A stretch of DNA of 64,000 bases from Williamsia faeni (GTDB taxonomy: Bacteria > Actinomycetota > Actinomycetes > Mycobacteriales > Mycobacteriaceae): assembly GCA_003202005.1 (NCBI GenBank), contig QJJF01000004.1:124001-188000 (forward strand). Reading direction: 5' to 3'. The position numbers and the translations under genes were made by a program. Positions 33,420 through 42,696 of the stretch are shown here, piece by piece. Under the pieces are notes generated by a model. The model made no database searches, had not been told where the DNA came from, and saw only the letters and a list, made by a program, of their open reading frames with translations. The stretch's first letter is position 1, and each line of letters begins with the position of its first letter.

Positions 33420-34973
33420 GTGACCGAGCTGTCGATCAACAGCAAGAACCTGCTAGATCCCGACGAGCCAGAGAATGAACCGCGCGAAGAATGCGGTGTA
33501 TTCGGTGTCTGGGCACCGGGTGAGGATGTGGCAAAGCTCACCTATTACGGCCTTTATGCCTTGCAGCACAGAGGGCAGGAAGCCGCCGGCATCGCCGTGG
33601 CCGATGGCTCCCAGGTCCTGGTCTTCAAAGACCTCGGTCTGGTCTCTCAGGTGTTCGATGAGCAGACACTCGGAGCGATGCAGGGTCATGTGGCCATCGG
33701 GCATTGCCGGTACAGCACCACCGGGTCGACAACGTGGGAGAACTCGCAGCCGATTTTCCGAACCACTGCTGCCGGTACCGGTGTTGCGTTGGGCCACAAC
33801 GGAAACCTCGTCAACACCGCGGACCTGGCCAGCAAGGCGCGTGAACTGGGTCTGATGGAATCCCGCCGCCTCGGCGGTGCGACCTCGGACTCCGATGTCG
33901 TCGGTGCGTTGCTCGCACACGGCGCCGCGGATTCGACGCTCGAACAGGCCGCGATGGAACTGCTGCCGACGTTGCGCGGGGCCTTCTGCCTGACCTTCAT
34001 GGACGAGCACACGCTCTATGCCGCCCGCGATCCGCACGGCGTTCGTCCGCTGTGTCTGGGACGTCTTGATCGTGGTTGGGTCGTCGCGTCCGAAACCGCG
34101 GCACTCGACATCGTCGGCGCCTCGTACGTTCGCGAGATCGAACCCGGCGAACTCCTGGCCATCGACGCCGACGGAGTCCGCAGCAGTCGTTTTGCCGAGG
34201 CCACGCCCAAGGGCTGCGTCTTCGAGTACGTGTACCTGGCCCGGCCGGACAGCGTGATCAACAACCGGTCGGTGCACACCACGCGTGTCGAGATCGGTCG
34301 TCGCCTTGCTCGTGAGTTCCCCGCCGAAGGTGACCTGGTGATCCCGGTTCCCGAATCAGGTACGCCGGCCGCTGTGGGATATGCCCAGGAATCGGGCATC
34401 CCGTACGGCCAGGGCCTGATGAAGAACGCCTACGTGGGCCGGACGTTCATCCAGCCCTCGCAGACCATTCGCCAGCTCGGAATCCGGCTGAAACTCAATC
34501 CCCTCAAAGAGGTCATCCGGGGCAAGCGCCTGGTTGTCGTGGACGACTCGATCGTCCGTGGCAACACCCAGCGTGCGCTGGTCAGGATGCTCCGCGAGGC
34601 CGGTGCGGCCGAGGTGCACGTGCGGATCGCATCGAGCCCCGTCCGCTGGCCATGCTTCTACGGCATCGACTTCGCGTCGCCGGCCGAACTGATCGCCAAC
34701 GGCACCGACTCCGAAGAGCATCTGGTCGAGGGTGTCCGGCATGCCATCGGCGCAGACTCGCTGGGCTACATCAGCACCGAAGGAATGCTGGCTGCGACCG
34801 AGCAACCGGCTGCCAACCTGTGTTCTGCCTGCTTCGACGGCAACTATCCGATCGAGTTGCCACGCGAGACATCCATGGGCAAAGCCGTTCTGGAGACAAT
34901 GCTCAAGAAGGCAGCAACAGATCAGGACGTCATGGCGGAGAACGACAACGCCAGCGCTGTCCGGCGTCCCTGA
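33420..34973 (+). CDS. purF: Amidophosphoribosyltransferase (PurF)
   Basis: First committed enzyme of purine synthesis, making 5-phosphoribosylamine from PRPP and glutamine; 517 residues. A 24-residue propeptide ends REE before the catalytic CGVFGVW, so Cys25 becomes the N-terminal nucleophile after processing. The Ntn glutaminase domain has HRGQE and GHNGNL. The C-terminal PRTase domain carries the PRPP loop VVVDDSIVRGNT. Cysteines in WPCFYGIDF and NLCSACFDGNYP match the Fe-S ligands of Bacillus-type PurF. GTG 33420 has GGGAG upstream. It is followed, after 223 bp, by purM. Confidence 0.97.
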   Translation: MTELSINSKNLLDPDEPENEPREECGVFGVWAPGEDVAKLTYYGLYALQHRGQEAAGIAVADGSQVLVFKDLGLVSQVFDEQTLGAMQGHVAIGHCRYSTTGSTTWENSQPIFRTTAAGTGVALGHNGNLVNTADLASKARELGLMESRRLGGATSDSDVVGALLAHGAADSTLEQAAMELLPTLRGAFCLTFMDEHTLYAARDPHGVRPLCLGRLDRGWVVASETAALDIVGASYVREIEPGELLAIDADGVRSSRFAEATPKGCVFEYVYLARPDSVINNRSVHTTRVEIGRRLAREFPAEGDLVIPVPESGTPAAVGYAQESGIPYGQGLMKNAYVGRTFIQPSQTIRQLGIRLKLNPLKEVIRGKRLVVVDDSIVRGNTQRALVRMLREAGAAEVHVRIASSPVRWPCFYGIDFASPAELIANGTDSEEHLVEGVRHAIGADSLGYISTEGMLAATEQPAANLCSACFDGNYPIELPRETSMGKAVLETMLKKAATDQDVMAENDNASAVRRP

Positions 34974-35121
34974 GCGACGGGGTTCACCAGCGCAAACCGT
35001 CCAGTTTCACCGGTTCGACATCCGGTGTGACCGGGGATGGGCGAAGATCGGCTCGGGTACATGCATGTCCATGCCCGCGGATATCGAACCGCCCATCAGT
35101 AATGGCTACACCACGCTCGGG

Positions 35122-35167
35122 TAGCGTGAAGCCGGATAATTCACCGCCCCGGCAGGAGTTTCCTGCC
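35122..35167 (+). promoter_or_regulatory. purF-purM intergenic region: possible promoter and hairpin
   Basis: The 223-bp gap contains a TANNNT box, TAGCGT (35122-35127), which could give purM its own transcript with a leader of about 65 nt. A small perfect hairpin, GGCAGGA-GTT-TCCTGCC (35151-35167), lies within that leader, 29 nt before the purM ATG. Its role is unknown; no purine riboswitch fold is recognisable. Confidence 0.35.
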
Positions 35168-35196
35168 AACCTTCGAGAACGGAAACCGGACGCGAG

Positions 35197-36294
35197 ATGA
35201 CCGACAACGAGCCTGGCGGCGCCTCTTACGCTGCGGCGGGAGTGGACATCGATGCCGGCGAGCGCGCGGTACAGCTGTTCGCCCCGCATGCCAAGCGCAC
35301 CTTGCGTCCCGAAGTCATGGGCGGCCTCGGCGGATTCGCCGGCCTGTTCAAGCTCAAGGGTGGCTACCGCGAACCGGTGCTGGCGTCGTCCACCGACGGC
35401 GTGGGCACCAAGATCGCAGTCGCGCAGGCGATGGGCAAGCACGACACCGTGGGCCGTGACCTCGTTGCCATGGTCGTCGACGACCTCGTCGTCTGCGGCG
35501 CCGAACCACTGTTCCTGCAGGACTACATCGCGGTCGGCAAGGTTGTGCCCGAAGTGGTGGCAGAACTGGTGAAGGGCATCGCCGACGGGTGTGTCGATGC
35601 CGGCTGCACCCTCCTCGGTGGCGAGACGGCCGAGCATCCCGGCCTGATGGGTGAAACCGACTACGACCTGTCGGCCACCGGCGTCGGCATCGTCGAGGCC
35701 GACTCGGTGTTGTCTCCGGACCGCGTTCGTCCCGGTGACGTCGTCATCGCGATGGGCAGCTCGGGCCTGCACTCCAACGGCTACTCGCTGGCCCGCAAGG
35801 TCCTACTCGAGTGGGGCCACATGGATCTCGGCGGTCATGTCGAAGAGTTCGAACGGACCCTCGGTGAGGAAATGCTCGAACCCACGCGGATCTACGCCAG
35901 GGACTGCCTCGCGCTGGCCGCCGAAACCGACGTTCGAACGTTCTCACACGTCACCGGCGGCGGCTTGGCCGACAACCTCGCCCGGGTCATCCCCGGCGGC
36001 CTGGTGGCCGAATTGGACCGCGGTACCTGGTCACCGGCACCGATCTTCCAGATGATCGCGCACCGTGGCCGTGTCGAGCGCGCCGAGATGGAACGCACCT
36101 TCAACATGGGTGTCGGAATGGTCGCCGTCGTCGCGCCGGAAGACACGGATCGTGCGCTGGCTGTGCTCACCGCACGTCACCTGGATTGCTGGGTTCTCGG
36201 ATCGATCAAGAAGTCGCATCTGACCAAGGCCGAGCAGGGCAAGAGTGCCAAGAACGGCGTTGCCGAACTGATGGGCGAGCACCCGAGGTTCTGA
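35197..36294 (+). CDS. purM: Phosphoribosylformylglycinamidine cyclo-ligase (PurM)
   Basis: AIR synthetase of 365 residues, ATP-dependent ring closure of FGAM. The family motifs are SYAAAGVDIDAGERAV, LASSTDGVGTKIAVA (ATP/Mg site), DLVAMVVDDLVVCGAEPLFLQDYIA, CTLLGGETAEHPG, MGSSGLHSNGYSLAR and HVTGGGLADNLARV. Gene order purF-purM matches other mycolata. A 16-bp stem hairpin 18 bp after the stop ends the transcription unit. Confidence 0.97.
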   Translation: MTDNEPGGASYAAAGVDIDAGERAVQLFAPHAKRTLRPEVMGGLGGFAGLFKLKGGYREPVLASSTDGVGTKIAVAQAMGKHDTVGRDLVAMVVDDLVVCGAEPLFLQDYIAVGKVVPEVVAELVKGIADGCVDAGCTLLGGETAEHPGLMGETDYDLSATGVGIVEADSVLSPDRVRPGDVVIAMGSSGLHSNGYSLARKVLLEWGHMDLGGHVEEFERTLGEEMLEPTRIYARDCLALAAETDVRTFSHVTGGGLADNLARVIPGGLVAELDRGTWSPAPIFQMIAHRGRVERAEMERTFNMGVGMVAVVAPEDTDRALAVLTARHLDCWVLGSIKKSHLTKAEQGKSAKNGVAELMGEHPRF

Positions 36295-36311
36295 CGACCT
36301 CACAGACCACA

Positions 36312-36347
36312 AAAGGTTCGGCCGACGATCACGTCGGCCGAACCTTT
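36312..36347. terminator. Hairpin terminator after purM
   Basis: Perfect 16-bp arms at 36312-36327 (AAAGGTTCGGCCGACG) and 36332-36347, with tetraloop ATCA. The stem starts with AAA and ends with TTT, so it works as a short bidirectional terminator. Confidence 0.75.
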
Positions 36348-36435
36348 GTGTTTGGAACTGTGTTCCCGATCAGGCTCGGATGGGCCTGCGGGCCAGAGGC
36401 GAGGACACCGGAAACATCGCCTGGGTGGGGGTACG

Positions 36436-36477
36436 CCAACAGCCCGCCTGAGGTGGTGCGCTTCAGGGGGCTGTTGG
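36436..36477 (-). terminator. Hairpin downstream of the DUF3073 gene
   Basis: CCAACAGCC at 36436-36444 pairs with GGCTGTTGG at 36469-36477; after a small internal mismatch the inner CCTGA/TCAGG pairs continue. It lies 45 nt beyond the stop of the minus-strand DUF3073 gene and probably ends that transcript. Confidence 0.45.
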
Positions 36478-36521
36478 AAAAAGGGTGGTCGGGTCCGTGT
36501 GTCGCGGACCCGCGACAGCCA

Positions 36522-36704
36522 TTAGGCCCGTCGCCACCCATCTTCATCTGACCATCGATCGTCAGTGATCCCATCGTTCGGGTCAACTGATGATTCGCTG
36601 GCTGACAGCTCTCGTTGCAAGCGGTCGAAGTCAGTGTTCGGTGCACTGTACTTCAGTTCACGAGCAACTTTCGTTTGCTTCGCCTTCGCCCGGCCGCGGC
36701 CCAT
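36522..36704 (-). CDS. DUF3073 family protein
   Basis: Small basic-then-acidic protein of 60 residues: MGRGRAKAKQTKVARELKY at the N-terminus, a serine-rich middle, and an acidic, tryptophan-containing tail (DDRWSDEDGW). DUF3073 proteins are conserved in actinobacteria and follow purM (Rv0810c in M. tuberculosis). The function is unknown; the basic N-terminus suggests nucleic-acid or ribosome contact, as a guess only. The start is set at MGRGRAK, the conserved family N-terminus, rather than the in-frame start 51 nt upstream. Confidence 0.88.
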   Translation of the reverse strand: MGRGRAKAKQTKVARELKYSAPNTDFDRLQRELSASESSVDPNDGITDDRWSDEDGWRRA

Positions 36705-36897
36705 TGGGGACCCCCTCGCGCAATGAAGGGGCGGCCAAACGTGTGGCGGCCCCATTCTGTGGTTACAAATATGGTCGTGAATCTGAGTCTACCGTGCCCG
36801 AAGGGGTGATGCGGACCAGCTTGTCCGCCGGTGGCGAAAATTTACATTCCGGGTACCGGATTTCGCACGGAATATTGTGGCCCGGACGTCTGGCGAA

Positions 36898-37548
36898 TCA
36901 CCTCTTCGCCAGGCGGTGCCATCGCTTCGCGTCCCGCACGACCTTCGCCGGGAGGTCCGCGATGGCGAGCAAATTCGCCAACGAAGCCGGGTCGGGTCCG
37001 GTGATCAGATGCCGGATGAGTACCCCGTGATCGGGCCTGGAGACGACCCTCACGGGATCCCCGGCGCGGACCCGCCCCGGTGTCACGACGCGGAGATAAC
37101 AGCCCACATCTGCCCGCGCATAAAAACGCTTGATCCACTGGTCTTCCTGGGCCCAATCAGCGAATGTGCGGCACGGAGTCCGGGCAATCGTCACCTCGAG
37201 TTCGAGGTCGTCCCCTACCTGCCACCGCTCGCCGATGGTGGCATCTGTCGTCTCGATACCGGCGATGCGCAGGTTCTCGCCGAACCATCCGTAGGGCAGA
37301 TCGCGACCGAGTTCCTGAGCCCATCGCCGGGCCTCGTCCTCGCCGTAGGCGTACACGGCCTGATCGATTCCGCCATGGTGTTTGGTGTCGCAGACATGGT
37401 CGATCGTGAGACCGAGCTCGTTGACGTCAACATGACCGTCGACCGCTCTCTTGTCGATCGCACTGTGTCCGACACCACCTGCGAGCGCATGTTCCTCGTG
37501 GACGGCGCAAACGGCGAGCACCGTGCCCGTTGCCAGGGTGTGGTGCAC
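36898..37548 (-). CDS. MOSC domain-containing protein
   Basis: Protein of 216 residues with the MOSC fold (MoCo sulfurase C-terminal domain), YiiM-like in layout. Recognisable pieces are HHGGIDQAVYAYGEDEARRW, PYGWFGENLRIAGIETTDATIGERWQVGDDLELEV, and the cysteine-bearing IARTPCRTFADW. MOSC proteins use a conserved Cys to handle sulfur or molybdenum-linked N-hydroxylated compounds; YiiM reduces 6-N-hydroxylaminopurine. The GTG at 37548 follows the ygfZ stop by 3 nt, so it is cotranscribed with the iron-sulfur assembly factor. Confidence 0.87.
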   Translation of the reverse strand: MHHTLATGTVLAVCAVHEEHALAGGVGHSAIDKRAVDGHVDVNELGLTIDHVCDTKHHGGIDQAVYAYGEDEARRWAQELGRDLPYGWFGENLRIAGIETTDATIGERWQVGDDLELEVTIARTPCRTFADWAQEDQWIKRFYARADVGCYLRVVTPGRVRAGDPVRVVSRPDHGVLIRHLITGPDPASLANLLAIADLPAKVVRDAKRWHRLAKR

Positions 37549-37551
37549 GCT

Positions 37552-38676
37552 TTACCGGCCTTTCAGTTTGTCGATGGCGGCGCGGCCGGCCTGGACGCGG
37601 TCGTCGGCCGGAACCGAAGACGGGTCGATCGCGGCGCTGGCACCACTGATGTCGAGTTGGGTATCGGAGGGGATTCCACGCTTGATGAGCGCCAGCGCGA
37701 TCGGGCCGTACTCGAAGTGGTCGACGACGGTGCCGACACGACCGACGGCGCGACCACCGACGGTGACCGGATCGCCGGTTGCGGGGCGGTGCTCTGCGCT
37801 GCCGTCGAGGTGCAGCAGAACCATCTGGCGCGGCGGCTTGCCGAGATTGTGGACCCGGGCGACTGTCTCCTGGCCCCGGTAGCAACCCTTGTTCAGGTGC
37901 ACGGCGCCCAACTCGTCCGGTGTACCGATCCAGTTGACCTCGTGGGGGATCGTGCGCTCATCGCTGTCGATTCCCAGCCGCGGCCGCAACGACGGCACCC
38001 GCAGTGCCTCGTACGTCCACATGCCGGCGGGCCGGGCGCCGACCGCGGTCAGGCTCGACCACCATTCGATGAGCTGGTCGGTCGGGACGATCAAGTCGAT
38101 CGTTTCGATCGATGCGTGCTCACCCAGGGCGGGCATCACCCGCCAGAAACCACCATCGGGCAGCTGTCCGGCGTCGTAGACGGTGGCTTCGTTCGGGATC
38201 TGCAGGAGGTGCGCGATCGCACCGGTGCGCGTGGCGGGGCCGATCAGCGTCAGCACCGACAGGTCGGGGCGAGCAGCGACCTCGACCTTGGCCCAGAAGA
38301 CCATCTTCTGAAGGAACGCGGCGAGAGGTTCTGCTCGCGATCCCTCGGTGTCGATCCAGGTCGTCTTGTCCAGTTCGGTGAGGACGAAGTGGTCTTCGAC
38401 CCGGCCGTTGCCGTCGAGACTCAGGTTTTCGGCACTGTGACCGTCCGCGAGGTCGGTGACGAATTGACTGGAGATCGTGTTCAGCCAGCTCAGTCGTTCG
38501 TCCCCGGTCAGCGCGATGACACCGCGGTGGGAACGGTCGACGACGGCCGCTGATGTGGTTGCGGCCCGCTGCTCTCCGAACGGGTCACCGAAATGCCAGG
38601 CCACGGATTCGTCCGGCGTATTCTCCAGGCCGCCGACGGCTCCTGAGGGGCGCAATGATTCCAACAAGTCAGTCAC
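37552..38676 (-). CDS. ygfZ: Folate-binding Fe-S assembly protein YgfZ (GcvT-like)
   Basis: Tetrahydrofolate-dependent protein of about 374 residues, homologous to the T-protein of glycine cleavage and involved in maturation and repair of Fe-S enzymes. The diagnostic YgfZ motif K-G-C-Y-x-G-Q-E is present as LNKGCYRGQETVARVHNLGKP. Position next to pabC matches Rv0811c/Rv0812. GTG 38676 (MTDLLESLRPSG) touches its GGGAAGG site; TTG eight nt later would have ideal spacing, so the start may lie there. The long upstream open frame is antisense to pabC and not coding. Confidence 0.92.
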   Translation of the reverse strand: MTDLLESLRPSGAVGGLENTPDESVAWHFGDPFGEQRAATTSAAVVDRSHRGVIALTGDERLSWLNTISSQFVTDLADGHSAENLSLDGNGRVEDHFVLTELDKTTWIDTEGSRAEPLAAFLQKMVFWAKVEVAARPDLSVLTLIGPATRTGAIAHLLQIPNEATVYDAGQLPDGGFWRVMPALGEHASIETIDLIVPTDQLIEWWSSLTAVGARPAGMWTYEALRVPSLRPRLGIDSDERTIPHEVNWIGTPDELGAVHLNKGCYRGQETVARVHNLGKPPRQMVLLHLDGSAEHRPATGDPVTVGGRAVGRVGTVVDHFEYGPIALALIKRGIPSDTQLDISGASAAIDPSSVPADDRVQAGRAAIDKLKGR

Positions 38677-38702
38677 CTTCCCAATGGTACGAGTGTGCTC
38701 GC

Positions 38703-38708
38703 TACCCT
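38703..38708 (+). promoter_or_regulatory. Leaderless -10 box of pabC
   Basis: TACCCT (TANNNT) lies 7 nt before the ATG at 38716 and there is no ribosome-binding site, suggesting leaderless transcription. The upstream GTG 38695 would start before this box. Confidence 0.45.
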
Positions 38709-38715
38709 TGCCGCT

Positions 38716-39630
38716 ATGGCTCAACCAATTCTGGTGACTGTTGATGGTGCTGTTCTCGACCCGGACGTGCCGATCCTGCACGCCGACGACCTCGCCGCCG
38801 TGCGCGGTGACGGAGTCTTCGAGACTCTGCTGGTCCGTTCCGGGACCGCCCGCTGCATCGATCTGCATCTGCAGCGGCTGTCGCGCAGCGCCAGAGCACT
38901 CGACCTGCCGGAGCCGGATGTGGAGCAGTGGGCAGACGCCATCGCCATCGGCGCCCGTGTCTGGACCGAGAAGAACGACGGGGCAGAAGGCCTGATGCGG
39001 CTCGTCTATTCGCGTGGCCGGGAATCGGCACCGGCCGGAGCAGTCGTAGAGAAGAAGGCCGGCAAGCAGACCGGTTTGACCCGTGACGGCGGCGGCGCCA
39101 CCGAATATCTGACGGTCGGCCCGGTCGCCGAGCGGGCGGCGCATGTACGTGAGCACGGCGTCAAGGTGATCACAGCTACTCGCGGTTACTCGGTGGATCT
39201 GGCCGCCGCGGCACCCTGGCAGCTGTTGGGTGCGAAGACGTTGAGTTATGCCACGAACATGGCGGCCCTGCGATACGCCGCGAAGCAGGGTGCCGACGAC
39301 GTGATCTACACCAGCAGTGAGGGACTGATCCTCGAAAGTCCGCGTTCAACCGTGATCGTGGTCGAGGGGGAGACGCTGACGACCCCGCCCCCGGAATCCG
39401 GGATCCTGGAAGGCACCACACAGCAGGCGTTGTTCGCCCAGGCTGAAAAGGAGGGGTGGGAGACGAAGATCGCGCCCCTGAGTCCGGCGGATCTTGTCTG
39501 CGCCGAGGCGGTCTGGCTGCTGTCGAGCATTACCCTCGCCACCAGGGTCACCGAGCTGAATGGGTACACAATGGCGACTCCGGATCGGCCACAAGACTTC
39601 TCGGAGTTGGTGGACCGCGCCATCGGGTGA
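38716..39630 (+). CDS. pabC: Aminodeoxychorismate lyase (PabC)
   Basis: PLP enzyme of fold type IV, 304 residues, splitting 4-amino-4-deoxychorismate into p-aminobenzoate and pyruvate for folate synthesis. The N-terminal DDLAAVRGDGVFETLLVRSG and the Schiff-base lysine in WQLLGAKTLSYATNMAALRYA are visible, with the PLP-phosphate region EGLILESPRSTVIV. Branched-chain aminotransferases share the fold, but the length and the Rv0812-like location next to ygfZ support PabC. ATG 38716 appears leaderless. A terminator hairpin overlaps the stop. Confidence 0.9.
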   Translation: MAQPILVTVDGAVLDPDVPILHADDLAAVRGDGVFETLLVRSGTARCIDLHLQRLSRSARALDLPEPDVEQWADAIAIGARVWTEKNDGAEGLMRLVYSRGRESAPAGAVVEKKAGKQTGLTRDGGGATEYLTVGPVAERAAHVREHGVKVITATRGYSVDLAAAAPWQLLGAKTLSYATNMAALRYAAKQGADDVIYTSSEGLILESPRSTVIVVEGETLTTPPPESGILEGTTQQALFAQAEKEGWETKIAPLSPADLVCAEAVWLLSSITLATRVTELNGYTMATPDRPQDFSELVDRAIG

Positions 39631-39674
39631 GCGTGAATCAACCGGGTTCGTGATGATCACGCTCTGATTTCTTT
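39630..39674 (+). terminator. Intrinsic terminator after pabC
   Basis: AGCGTGA (39630-39636) pairs with TCACGCT (39657-39663); ATCA and TGAT extend the stem after a 2-nt bulge. The stem is followed by the T-rich CTGATTTCTTT. It begins at the last base of the stop codon. Confidence 0.6.
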
Positions 39675-40012
39675 ATGCGCAGTTATCGCGTTGAATGCTC
39701 GCAATTTGGTTGCGTGCACTATTTTCTAGATCATGCGGTCTTTTGGCGTCGGTGAGACGGTCGAGGTCCGCAGTGGTTGCGCGCGTTTGACCGACGCGCA
39801 AAGCCTGTCGATTGCTGCGCTCCCATGCCGCCGACCTGTCATGAAGGGCGTTCCCGGGCCTGAGGTCCCATGGGTGAGGGGCCTTGTGCCCAACCTCGCC
39901 AAACGTGGCCACCGGCACACCGAAAGCGTGCATTTTCGCTTGTAGGGCCCATGATCGACGGCGTAGCCTGAACTACTACTGAACGTAGTAGAACCCCGGC
40001 GAATGAGGGAAC
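39675..40012. other. Intergenic region upstream of cydA
   Basis: A 338-bp gap before cydA. Apart from the palindrome at 39973-39991 and the ribosome-binding site GAGGGA before the ATG, no gene or known RNA is recognised. A 70-codon open frame at 39733-39945 has no ribosome-binding site or family resemblance. Confidence 0.5.
39973..39991. promoter_or_regulatory. Palindromic operator candidate before cydA
   Basis: CTACTAC-TGAAC-GTAGTAG is a perfect 7-bp inverted repeat ending 21 nt before the cydA start. It does not match the Rex consensus (TTGTGAAN6TTCACAA). It may bind an unidentified regulator of the cytochrome bd operon. Confidence 0.5.
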
Positions 40013-41617
40013 ATGGACGCACTCGACGTCTCCCGATGGCAGTTCGGCATCACGACCGTCTATCACTTCATATTGGTCCCGCTGACGATCGGTTTGGCGC
40101 CGATGGTGGCGATCATGCAGACGGTCTGGGTGGTGACCGGTAAAGAACAGTGGCTTCGGGCGACGAAGTTCTTCGGCAAACTGCTGCTGATCAACTTTGC
40201 ACTCGGTGTGGCCACCGGCATCGTGCAGGAGTTCCAGTTCGGGATGAACTGGAGTGAGTACAGCCGATTCGTCGGAGATGTCTTCGGCGGACCGCTGGCC
40301 CTCGAAGGACTGGTGGCGTTCTTCCTGGAATCAACGTTCCTGGGACTGTGGATCTTCGGGTGGGACCGCCTGCCGAAGAAAGTGCACCTCATGACGATCT
40401 GGATGGTCGCCATCGGTGTCAACGCCTCGGCCTGGTTCATCATCGCGGCCAACTCGTGGATGCAACATTCGGTGGGGGCGCAGTGGAATGCCGAGAAGCA
40501 GCGTCCCGAGCTGAAGAGCCTGTGGGATGTGTTGACCAACAGCACCACGCTCGCGGCTTTCCCGCATACGATCGCCGGCGCGTTCCTCACCGCAGGCACA
40601 TTTGTGGCGGCCATCGGAATCTGGTGGATGGTCCGAAACATGCGACGGGCCCAGAAGCTTCGGGAGATTGTGCCCGCCGGTGTGACTGCGCGGGAGGGAT
40701 CGTCGGCGGTAGCCGTCGCGGACGACCCGGAACCGTCGATGAACGGCAAGACCGCCGATCAACTCGAGCACGACGCGAGAACGCTGTATCGCCCGGTCAC
40801 TCGCCTGGCACTGTGGATCATGATCATCAGCGGCGTGGCGCTCGCCATCACCGGTGACGCGCAGGCGAAGCTGATGTTCAAGCAGCAGCCGATGAAGATG
40901 GCGTCGGCGGAGTCGTTGTGTACCACCGAAACCGGGGCCAGTTTCTCCATTCTGGCGATCGGGACGCAGAACAACTGCGAATCGGTGACACACCTCATCG
41001 AGATTCCCAACATGCTCTCGTACCTGGCCGACGGCGACTTCAACTCGACGTTGCTCGGCGTCGAGGAACTGCAGACCCAGCATGTCGCCAACTTCGGTCC
41101 CGGCAACTACAAGCCCAATCTGTTTGTCACGTACTGGTCCTTCCGGGCGATGATCGGCTGGGCCCTGGGATCGGCGGCCCTGGCTCTGGCCGGGCTGTGG
41201 TTGATGCGTCGCGGCCGGATACCCGATTCGAAAAAGTTTGGAACGTTTGCCATCTGGATGATCCCCACGCCGTTCCTGGCCAACAGTTCGGGCTGGATCT
41301 TCACCGAGATGGGCAGGCAGCCCTGGATGGTGGTCCCCAATCCGTCGTCGCAGGGTGACACCAACGGGCTGGAGGACATCCACCTCACGGTGCAGCAAGG
41401 TGTGAGTCAGCATTCGGGTTATCTGGTTCTCGCCTCGCTGATCATTTTCACCCTGCTCTACGGCGCACTCGGGGTCATCTGGTTCATGTTGATCCGCAAG
41501 TACACCCGAGAAGGTCCGACCGCCGTGGACGCCGGCCCACCGATCAACGGTCCGGACGGGCCGGAGTCGGACCGGCCGGAATCCGATGAGCCCAAACAAC
41601 TGTCGTTCGCGTACTGA
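40013..41617 (+). CDS. cydA: Cytochrome bd oxidase subunit I (CydA)
   Basis: Quinol oxidase core subunit of 534 residues, about nine membrane helices, carrying hemes b558, b595 and d. The N-terminal RWQFGITTVYHFILVPLTIG includes the b595 ligand His18; the heme b558 ligands lie in the QFGMNWSEYSRFVGDVFGGPLAL to middle region. The quinol-side signature GWIFTEMGRQPWMV (GWxxxExGRQPW) is intact. A hydrophilic insertion around residues 225-260 forms the Q-loop region. It is the first gene of cydABDC and provides high-affinity, non-proton-pumping respiration under low oxygen or stress. Confidence 0.97.
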   Translation: MDALDVSRWQFGITTVYHFILVPLTIGLAPMVAIMQTVWVVTGKEQWLRATKFFGKLLLINFALGVATGIVQEFQFGMNWSEYSRFVGDVFGGPLALEGLVAFFLESTFLGLWIFGWDRLPKKVHLMTIWMVAIGVNASAWFIIAANSWMQHSVGAQWNAEKQRPELKSLWDVLTNSTTLAAFPHTIAGAFLTAGTFVAAIGIWWMVRNMRRAQKLREIVPAGVTAREGSSAVAVADDPEPSMNGKTADQLEHDARTLYRPVTRLALWIMIISGVALAITGDAQAKLMFKQQPMKMASAESLCTTETGASFSILAIGTQNNCESVTHLIEIPNMLSYLADGDFNSTLLGVEELQTQHVANFGPGNYKPNLFVTYWSFRAMIGWALGSAALALAGLWLMRRGRIPDSKKFGTFAIWMIPTPFLANSSGWIFTEMGRQPWMVVPNPSSQGDTNGLEDIHLTVQQGVSQHSGYLVLASLIIFTLLYGALGVIWFMLIRKYTREGPTAVDAGPPINGPDGPESDRPESDEPKQLSFAY

Positions 41618-41634
41618 GGGACCGAGGGAGAGCA

Positions 41635-42692
<1,058 letters not shown>

Positions 42693-42696
<4 letters not shown>

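Noticed and set aside
34974-35196. Possible purine riboswitch before purM
   Set aside because: The gap contains only a short GGCAGGA hairpin; no purine-aptamer three-way junction or conserved loop bases were found.
39733-39945. 70-codon open frame between pabC and cydA
   Set aside because: No ribosome-binding site, no homology that I recognise, and composition like non-coding intergenic DNA.
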